DNA of 22,143 nucleotides. Origin: CAYGZC01 sp964354225 (lineage in GTDB: Bacteria > Bacteroidota > Ignavibacteria > UBA10030 > SZUA-254). Positions 15,741-22,143 of this stretch are shown in pieces (positions within the stretch are counted from its first letter, which is position 1; each line of letters opens with the position of its first letter). The notes under the pieces were generated by a model. It saw nothing but the letters and a program-made list of their open reading frames with translations, was not told the origin of the DNA and ran no database searches. Made by a program: the position numbers and the translations under genes. Where the stretch lies: contig CAYGZC010000011.1 of assembly GCA_964354225.1 (NCBI GenBank), positions 1 to 22,143 of the forward strand, in the 5' to 3' direction.

Positions 15741-16538
15741 ATGAATCAGAAAGTTTTAAATATACTCTTCATCGGCGATATTGTTGGTAAACCGGGGCTT
15801 GACCTGACCGAAACTCTCATTAAAAGTTACCTCCAAAAATACGAGATCGATCTGTGCATTGCGAACGGCGAGAACCTTGTGGACGGTAAAGGTATCGATG
15901 AGCAAACGGCTGAAAAAGTTTTTAGTCTTGGCATTAATGTCCTCACAGGCGGCAATCATCTTTGGGATAACTGGCACACAAGGAAACTTCTGGCAACGAG
16001 TAAAGTAATTCTCCGTCCGTTGAATTATCCATCCGAGAACCCCGGTAATGGATTTGTAATTTACGATTTAGGTGAGAAAGGAAAAGTTGGGGTGCTGAAT
16101 TTGCAGGGGCGCGTTTATATGCAGCCGATCGATTGCCCATTTAAAAAATCTGATTGGGCTGTAGAAAAAATTCAGGAGCAAACGAAAATCATTTTTGTTG
16201 ATTTCCATGCTGAAGCGACTGCCGAGAAGGTGGCGTTGGGATGGCATCTCGATGGTCGAGTAACTGCTCTCGTCGGAACGCATACTCACATCCAAACTGC
16301 CGATGCACATATTTTACCTAAAGGTACAGCTTATATCACCGATGTTGGCATGACCGGTCCGTACGATTCAGTGATCGGTTTGAAAAAAGAAATTGCACTC
16401 CGGCGATTCGTGTACCAGACACCGTTCAAATATGAGCTTGCCTCGTTCGATGTAAGGTTGTGTGGAGTGTATGTACAAGCAGAGGTAGAAACCGGAAAAG
16501 CGTTGAAGATAGAAAGTTTTGTGTTCCCCAAATTTTAG
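15741..16538 (+). CDS. TIGR00282/YmdB-type metallophosphoesterase
   Basis: This is a 265-residue protein from the ATG at 15741. A TTG three codons earlier is possible but less likely, since family members start a few residues before the first beta strand. The metal-site motifs of the family are all present: FIGDIVGKPG at 10-19 (D13), ANGENLVDGKG at 41-51 (E44), TGGNHLWDN at 69-77 (N72, H73), DFHAEAT, and GTHTHIQTAD. Characterised members (Bacillus YmdB, Deinococcus DR1281) hydrolyse 2',3'-cyclic nucleotides or phosphodiesters with a dinuclear metal centre; the physiological role here is unknown. The start lacks a clear Shine-Dalgarno sequence. folD begins 22 bases after the stop. Confidence 0.92.
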   Translation: MNQKVLNILFIGDIVGKPGLDLTETLIKSYLQKYEIDLCIANGENLVDGKGIDEQTAEKVFSLGINVLTGGNHLWDNWHTRKLLATSKVILRPLNYPSENPGNGFVIYDLGEKGKVGVLNLQGRVYMQPIDCPFKKSDWAVEKIQEQTKIIFVDFHAEATAEKVALGWHLDGRVTALVGTHTHIQTADAHILPKGTAYITDVGMTGPYDSVIGLKKEIALRRFVYQTPFKYELASFDVRLCGVYVQAEVETGKALKIESFVFPKF

Positions 16539-16560
16539 TAAGATTTATTCCTCCGCACCT

Positions 16561-17448
16561 ATGACAGCAACTCTAATTGATGGCAAAAAAATCGCTGAAG
16601 ATATCAAGCGTGAAATCAAGTTAGAAACTGATAAACTCAAAGCTGAACGTGAAATAACACCCGGTTTGGCTTTCATCCTCGTAGGAGAAAATCCCGCATC
16701 ACAATCGTATGTGAAGATGAAAGGGAAGGGATGCGAGGAAATGGGATTTTATTCCATCACTGAAAAAGTACCTGCCGAAACTTCCGAATCCAAAGTACTT
16801 CAACTTATTAATCAATTCAATCTGAATCCAAAAATACATGGAATACTCGTTCAGCTTCCGTTACCAAAATATATTGATGAGCAAAAAGTAATAGCTGCAG
16901 TTGATTATAGAAAAGATGTTGATGGATTCCATCCGATTAATATCGGGAGGATGGTAATTGGCTTACCGTGTTTGAAACCGTGCACACCAGTCGGAGTGCA
17001 GGAGCTTCTTCTTAGAAGCGGAAATGATCCAGCAGGTAAGCATGTTGTAGTTCTCGGTCGAAGCAACATCGTTGGTAAACCGGTTATGAACATTCTGCTT
17101 CAAAAACAAAAAGGCGCAAATGCTGTTGTTACCATTGCACATACAGGCGTTAAGGATATTTCATATTTCTCCAAGCAAGCAGATATTCTGATTGCTGCGA
17201 TGGGAAAGCCCGAATGTATTACCGGAGATATGATTAAACCCGGTGCCATCGTAATCGATGTCGGTATCAACCGGGTTGACGATCCAACCGCAAAGAACGG
17301 TTATCGAATTGTTGGTGATGTTCATTTCGAATCAGCTTCGAAGGTCGCCAGTGCAATTACTCCTGTCCCCGGCGGTGTCGGTCCAATGACGATTGCAATG
17401 GTTTTAAGAAATACATTTTTTTGTGCTCAGAATAAAATATATACGTAA
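16561..17448 (+). CDS. folD: Bifunctional methylenetetrahydrofolate dehydrogenase/cyclohydrolase
   Basis: This 295-residue enzyme interconverts 5,10-methylene-, methenyl- and 10-formyl-tetrahydrofolate, feeding purine and formyl-methionine synthesis. With the ATG at 16561 the catalytic positions line up with E. coli FolD: Y50 and K54 in SYVKMKGKG, and D121 in KDVDGFHP. The Rossmann motif VVLGRSNIVGKP and the C-terminal GGVGPMTIAMV follow. An upstream TTG at 16519 would add 14 residues inside the preceding gene and is rejected because MTATLIDGKK is the normal N-terminus. It is probably co-transcribed with the phosphoesterase gene. No frameshift or missing residue was seen. Confidence 0.97.
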   Translation: MTATLIDGKKIAEDIKREIKLETDKLKAEREITPGLAFILVGENPASQSYVKMKGKGCEEMGFYSITEKVPAETSESKVLQLINQFNLNPKIHGILVQLPLPKYIDEQKVIAAVDYRKDVDGFHPINIGRMVIGLPCLKPCTPVGVQELLLRSGNDPAGKHVVVLGRSNIVGKPVMNILLQKQKGANAVVTIAHTGVKDISYFSKQADILIAAMGKPECITGDMIKPGAIVIDVGINRVDDPTAKNGYRIVGDVHFESASKVASAITPVPGGVGPMTIAMVLRNTFFCAQNKIYT

Positions 17449-17818
17449 CAGCATATTAATATATGCAGTTAGCTGCTTTGATGACATCCCTGATTCCTTA
17501 GACCGGCTGTTCTATCTATTTGTATCAATTGTATTTTTAAAGAGTTAATACATCTTTTCAATATAAATCATTTGTTTTTTATGAGTCAAATAGTTATCAT
17601 ATGTTAGCTTTTTGATTAATCAAATCAAAGCAGGTCCTCGTTCTTTTTCACCAATCGTTTAGTTGGATAATTAAGGGATATATTTTTAATATACCCATAA
17701 TTTATTATTGGAGATAATCATTTAATATTCACGGTTGATCAAGTTATAAACTTCAATAAAGATTTTGGATATAGTTATCCCTAAATAACTTTTTTAAAAT
17801 AACATGAGGAGATTCACC
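17449..17818. other. Non-coding AT-rich intergenic region before the large surface protein
   Basis: No coding potential is visible. It holds a small stem-loop just after folD (GCATAT 17451-17456 / ATATGC 17461-17466) without a T tract, a 14-bp palindrome TTTGATTAATCAAA at 17611-17624, and a loose inverted repeat GGGATATA (17675-17682) / TATACCC (17690-17696). The promoter of the downstream gene must lie here, but I cannot fix it. Its ribosome-binding site is GAGGAGAT at 17806-17813. Confidence 0.5.
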
Positions 17819-20800
17819 ATGAAAATATTTTATAAATCTTTATCACTTTCTTTCTGTTGCTTGCTAATAATTTCAATACCTGCGATAGCCCAGGAGGATA
17901 ACAAGGCAGAGGTCTATGCAGAACCAGCTACATTTCGGCAGATAGACACGAGCAAAGCAAAAACTGAAAATATTTTAGCTGACTATCTTTCCGCGACCGA
18001 CAATGCTTCAGAGCAACGTATAGATATTTCCTGGCAGATTACACAAACTTGTTTTTGGGGATCTTCCATAAATATCTGGTTATACGAGAACGATAATTTA
18101 ATTTTCACTGACAACTACCCCTGGAAGGCTTGGTTAGTTTTTTGGACTCAACCACCTATTGGGTTTTATAGAGCACCCGGTAAGTCATATACCTATAAAT
18201 TAGTCATTCAACGGCCGACTTGCAATGATAATCCAACTTGGACAAATCAGGGATCAACCAAACCACTTCAACCACCGAAAAATCTTAGTGTAACGAATCA
18301 CACTAACAGCGATAAATATATTAATATGAGTTGGGCAAATGGGAGTGAACTTACGAGTTATTATAAGATTTATGAAGATGGAGTTCAGATTGCCACAACG
18401 AGCTCAACAAATTATACTGTTAGCACTACTCCCGGCAATTCATCGAGTTGGGGTGTTGCAACATGTACGTATTCGTATGGTGGACACACTTCCACTCGCG
18501 CAGAAAGCACTAAGTCTACCTCACAATTCAAAAGGCCGGAAAATTTTTTCGCTTCGGAAGACACAACACTTGGATATGTAAGGTTAGGATGGACATGCGT
18601 TTCTGATTATGCCACACACTTTCAAATATATCGTGATGATATACTACTAAACACGGTACCTGTTTCTCAAAAATCCTATCTTGATTATTCTGCTGTTCCG
18701 GGACAAAGATATACATATAAAGTTAGATCTTATGCATCAGGACTTTATTCCGCGTACTCGGATTCAAAATTTGGTCGGGCTGTGTTTTTGGATGCATCAG
18801 ATGGCTCTTATGATGGTAAGGTCTTTATTAACTGGACCGATTTTCCAGTCAACTTTGAGGATGACCTGTGGCTTTACCGCGACGGAGTTAAGTTAGACGG
18901 TGTCTATTCCAATCAGGTATATTTAAATGATGAATTGGTGAATCCCGGAAAAATTCATGAATACAAATTAGAAGTGCGCAAGAGTAACCAAGTGGTCTTG
19001 ACCCTTACAAACTATGGCTTTACCCCTGCCAACGGTTCTGTAAAAGGTTTTGTAACAACACCCACCGGATCCGGCGGCGTAAAAAATGTTGAGATGCGGG
19101 CATACACGACCTCCGAAAGTTTAAGTAAAGCATTATTATTAGATGGTATAGATGATTACGTATCAACCCCACCTTTAAATCTCAATTCCAATACCGTTAC
19201 TATGTCAGCTTGGATTAAACGTAATGGCGCGCAAAATGACTGGGCAGGAATTTTATTTAGCAGAGCTAATAGTACAATTGCCGGAATGAGTATTTTGAAT
19301 ACCGGTGAATTGCGATATAACTGGAATGCTGAAGCTTCAACATATGACTGGTCGCCGGGATTGATTGTACCGGACAATGAATGGACCTTCATAGCACTTG
19401 TTGTTGAACCGGATAAAGCAACAATTTATATGAATGACACGATGGCTGTGAATACACTTCCTCATAGTGTTGAAGAGTTTGATGGCAATTTTGAAATTGG
19501 TAGAGATGCAGCTTCTTCAGCACGATATTTTAATGGCTCGATTGATGAAGTTTGCATATGGAATACATTCCGAACAGCAGAACAAATCAATCTCGATAAA
19601 CAACATATCTTGCGCGGCAATGAAACCGGCTTAATTGGCTACTGGCGCTTCAACAACGCATCAGGCACCTTAGCCGGCGACCTTGCTACAAACGGAGATC
19701 ATCATGGTACATTATATGGGAATCCGGCTCGAGTTGAAGATTCTCCGAAAGTGTGGCACTATGGACTAACTTTAACAAATGGTTCGTACACCATCTCGAG
19801 AATTAATTGGGAAGAGAATGTTGATTTCACAATTAGACCGTATAAGAAAGGTCATGGTTTTAAGGGTTCGACATTCCAAGCGGATTCTCTGGTATTACCA
19901 TTTACGCAGGATGAACATGCGTATCTTGCTATAAACTTTTTGGATACAACAGCGATTGAAGTTAGCGGATGGGTATATCTGGAATCGTGTCCTCTGCCGG
20001 GTGCGAATATTTTGGTGAATGGCAATTCTAGCGGTGAATACACAGATTCATCCGGTCATTATTCAGTAAGTGTCTCTGAAGCTGGGTACTATACTATCTC
20101 CGCTGAATTTTTGAACCACAAATTCACTCCTGCGGAGACTTTGATGAATGTCCAAGACCCGGTTACCAATCTAATCTTTATGGATACGACGAAGACAACT
20201 CTTAGCGGTAAAGTGGCAGGTGGCTGTGATAATTTCTTAGGTGTAGCTGATATCACTATTAAAAGTCTGATTTCGAATTGTTTCGAAACCACGATTCATA
20301 CTGATAGCATTGGTTCTTATCAGATTGTTCTTCCGGCGCAAAAGTACGTTGTGCAATTAGCGCATATCGATCATCCTGATAGTCTAACGATCATTAATTA
20401 TTTTACGGCAGATACGGTTGATATCTCTGAGTATGATACTACGCATAATTTTATTTACCATTCACCGCCCATCACCAAAATCAGTAATTTACCACCGACA
20501 GGTTGTGGCGTTTACGACGTACCGATAATGGAGCAGGAAAGAACATATGGCTTGAAGATTGACGTGACTGAAAAATATGGTGCTATCGAATGTCCGGTTA
20601 GCAGCGGCAAGGTTACATTGTACGATTATGTCGCTTACAGTAATCTGGACACAACAATCATTTTTGAAAACGGTAGTAAGTACTATCCGCTCATACCAGG
20701 TTATCCAAATATTACAGGTGGTGGCGCACATCCTTACCAAAAAATGCTTGTCCTTAAAACTGAAGTAGATAAATATACTTTGTATGATACATTATGGGTC

Positions 20801-22143
20801 TTTGTCCGTGGGCAGAAACACCGGGAATTTCAGTTCTCGACGGTATCACCTGAAATACCATTGATGATACTTCGTGATCCGCCTGGCGATCAGAGTTACA
20901 GTTATATTTCAACACAGACGAGTTCTAGCGTGAGTATAGGTTTTTCGTTTGAAACTGAAGTCGGTGTCGGTATTTTTTCAAAATTCAAAGTCGGTGGAGG
21001 TGGGGATGTACCCTTTGTCGGTTCCACAGGTGCCTGGGTCGGTGGCGAAGTAGAGGCAAAAGTTGGTTTACGCAATACCCTCGAAGGTACGCAGGAAATA
21101 AAGATATCAACCACCGAAATTCTTAAAACCTCCGATGACGATGTTATCACCGGTGCGGAGGGGGATGTCTATATGGGTGCGGCACTAAACATGGTGTATG
21201 CTAAAACTGATATTATTGATTATGATACAAGTAGCTGTACTGTTGTAATTGATACAGGAATAGTATGGAACGGAAACGGTTTCAAAACAACATACTTGTA
21301 TACTGAAAGCTATATACGTGAAAGTGTAATGCCAGGTTTACAAAGTTTAGCTGATATACTTAATAGTTCCGGTGTAAAAATCAAGCAGGATTCGGCAAAG
21401 GTATTGCTCAATCAAATCGACGTATGGCAGCAGGTTCTAAATTATAATGCTGATTTAAAAAATAACGCGATACCAATACCAGAGTTTCCAAGTAATGTTT
21501 CTTTTTCAGCCGGTACAAATCTAAGTGAAGAAGCGACTATAACATCAACTTCTACCTTATCGATCGGCTTGAACTTATTCATAGATACAGAGGTAGCATT
21601 AAGTATCGGAGCTAAAGCAGGTGATTTCAATGAAGCAGAGGCAGGCGTGAAGATATTCGCCAAACTCGATGTTGGTATTTCGGGAAGCACTACTTATGAA
21701 GTCACAAATACAATCGGTTTTGAATTGGCTGATGATGATGCGTCTCCTCCGGGCGATGGATTTACCGTTGATATTCTTGGCGATCCGGTATACGGAACAC
21801 CGGTATTCAAATTGCTTAGCGGTGCGAGTAGTTGCCCATGGGAACATCCGACTCTTCCGCGAGAAGGCGTGGGTTTATCTATGAATACTTATCTACAAAA
21901 TAATGTACCACCGGAGATGCCGGCATCATTCGACCTCTATCTTTACAATCTAACTCAAAATAATGAAACACGTACTTATTTATTGTCATTAGTACAAGGC
22001 AGCAATCCCGATGGAGCGATTATACAGGTGGGAGGTGCAGTGCTTGGTGATGATCAACTGCCATTTTCAATGCCGCCCAATAGCGCAGATCCTCAACGGG
22101 CAACGTTACGCGTAATGCGAGAGGTCGGCAGTGTATATGATTA
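17819..22143 (+). CDS. Large exported multidomain LamG/Fn3/carboxypeptidase-regulatory-like protein (partial, runs off the right edge)
   Basis: The frame is open from ATG 17819 to the window end: 1441 complete codons without a stop. A GAGGAGAT site precedes the ATG. Residues 1-25 are a signal peptide ending PAIAQ. Three Fn3-like sandwiches begin near residues 152, 238 and 323. At about 407 a carboxypeptidase-regulatory/CNA-B-like strand set starts (GSVKGFVTTPTGSGGVKNVE). It is interrupted at about 436-637 by a LamG/jellyroll domain (LDGIDDYV, MSAWIKRNG, GSIDEVCIWN, GLIGYWRFN), then seems to resume with YGLTLTNGSYTISRI. Two more regulatory-like sandwiches start near 716 and 794. Residues about 1034-1117 and 1230-1303 are amphipathic, Gly/Ser/Val-rich beta segments. 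Near 1338 is a CPWE motif followed by a conserved-looking sandwich. A surface adhesin or matrix role is plausible. The C-terminus, where a sorting signal would sit, is not in the window. Confidence 0.85.
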   Translation, partial: MKIFYKSLSLSFCCLLIISIPAIAQEDNKAEVYAEPATFRQIDTSKAKTENILADYLSATDNASEQRIDISWQITQTCFWGSSINIWLYENDNLIFTDNYPWKAWLVFWTQPPIGFYRAPGKSYTYKLVIQRPTCNDNPTWTNQGSTKPLQPPKNLSVTNHTNSDKYINMSWANGSELTSYYKIYEDGVQIATTSSTNYTVSTTPGNSSSWGVATCTYSYGGHTSTRAESTKSTSQFKRPENFFASEDTTLGYVRLGWTCVSDYATHFQIYRDDILLNTVPVSQKSYLDYSAVPGQRYTYKVRSYASGLYSAYSDSKFGRAVFLDASDGSYDGKVFINWTDFPVNFEDDLWLYRDGVKLDGVYSNQVYLNDELVNPGKIHEYKLEVRKSNQVVLTLTNYGFTPANGSVKGFVTTPTGSGGVKNVEMRAYTTSESLSKALLLDGIDDYVSTPPLNLNSNTVTMSAWIKRNGAQNDWAGILFSRANSTIAGMSILNTGELRYNWNAEASTYDWSPGLIVPDNEWTFIALVVEPDKATIYMNDTMAVNTLPHSVEEFDGNFEIGRDAASSARYFNGSIDEVCIWNTFRTAEQINLDKQHILRGNETGLIGYWRFNNASGTLAGDLATNGDHHGTLYGNPARVEDSPKVWHYGLTLTNGSYTISRINWEENVDFTIRPYKKGHGFKGSTFQADSLVLPFTQDEHAYLAINFLDTTAIEVSGWVYLESCPLPGANILVNGNSSGEYTDSSGHYSVSVSEAGYYTISAEFLNHKFTPAETLMNVQDPVTNLIFMDTTKTTLSGKVAGGCDNFLGVADITIKSLISNCFETTIHTDSIGSYQIVLPAQKYVVQLAHIDHPDSLTIINYFTADTVDISEYDTTHNFIYHSPPITKISNLPPTGCGVYDVPIMEQERTYGLKIDVTEKYGAIECPVSSGKVTLYDYVAYSNLDTTIIFENGSKYYPLIPGYPNITGGGAHPYQKMLVLKTEVDKYTLYDTLWVFVRGQKHREFQFSTVSPEIPLMILRDPPGDQSYSYISTQTSSSVSIGFSFETEVGVGIFSKFKVGGGGDVPFVGSTGAWVGGEVEAKVGLRNTLEGTQEIKISTTEILKTSDDDVITGAEGDVYMGAALNMVYAKTDIIDYDTSSCTVVIDTGIVWNGNGFKTTYLYTESYIRESVMPGLQSLADILNSSGVKIKQDSAKVLLNQIDVWQQVLNYNADLKNNAIPIPEFPSNVSFSAGTNLSEEATITSTSTLSIGLNLFIDTEVALSIGAKAGDFNEAEAGVKIFAKLDVGISGSTTYEVTNTIGFELADDDASPPGDGFTVDILGDPVYGTPVFKLLSGASSCPWEHPTLPREGVGLSMNTYLQNNVPPEMPASFDLYLYNLTQNNETRTYLLSLVQGSNPDGAIIQVGGAVLGDDQLPFSMPPNSADPQRATLRVMREVGSVYD

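Noticed and set aside
15728..15741. Leaderless start for the phosphoesterase, with TATATT at 15728-15733 as the -10
   Set aside because: No -35 box is properly spaced; the TTGACA/TATAAA pair further upstream is better. The lack of a Shine-Dalgarno alone is weak evidence in this group.
16519..16560. Upstream TTG start for folD
   Set aside because: It would lie inside the preceding gene and add 14 residues not seen in the family; the ATG at 16561 aligns with known FolD numbering.
17451..17466. Stem-loop after folD as a terminator
   Set aside because: The stem is only 6 AT-rich base pairs and no T tract follows.
17611..17624. 14-bp palindrome TTTGATTAATCAAA as an operator
   Set aside because: AT-rich palindromes of this length are expected by chance about once or more in a window this size, and nothing else supports it.

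Overview
The window looks like a chromosomal segment of an uncultured bacterium of the FCB superphylum, most likely Ignavibacteriota or a close relative in the Bacteroidetes/Chlorobi group. Three things suggest this: a secreted protein ending in a type IX secretion (T9SS) sorting domain with the motif YPNPFNPST, a CarboxypepD-reg/plug/OMP_b-brl_3 outer-membrane receptor, and the general style of the large beta-sandwich surface proteins. This placement comes from protein features, not from a marker phylogeny. No rRNA, tRNA, CRISPR array or intact insertion sequence was seen.

Layout. Positions 1-63 hold the last 20 codons of a gene that resembles the C-terminus of an N6-adenine DNA methylase. 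Positions 124-1800 carry a probable two-gene unit: an exported small cupin and a PL10-like pectate lyase. Positions 1801-2395 are a decayed stretch with a repeat element, a frameshifted zf-TFIIB zinc-ribbon remnant and a good intrinsic terminator. Positions 2396-4828 (minus strand) encode a TonB-dependent-type outer-membrane receptor. Positions 4829-5490 are non-coding and hold a second repeat copy, a perfect 16-bp palindrome and a 10-bp direct repeat. Positions 5491-8031 encode a secreted T9SS cargo protein, followed by an 18-bp-stem hairpin.

The middle is housekeeping: uvrB and a comF-like gene overlapping by GTGA, a truncated and frameshifted membrane-protein remnant, then gap, pgk, a rhomboid protease and ispG as a tight same-strand run (glycolysis next to isoprenoid synthesis), then a TIGR00282/YmdB-type phosphoesterase and folD. 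From 17819 to the right edge one open reading frame runs off the window. It encodes at least 1441 residues of an exported multidomain protein with Fn3-like domains, a LamG domain that appears inserted in a carboxypeptidase-regulatory-like sandwich, and a C-terminal part with two amphipathic Gly/Ser-rich beta segments.

The most interesting material is the large open-ended surface protein, the repeat pair flanking the receptor locus, and the decayed genes at 2006-2184 and 10901-11175. I did not find a clear new multi-gene system such as a defence or secretion island.
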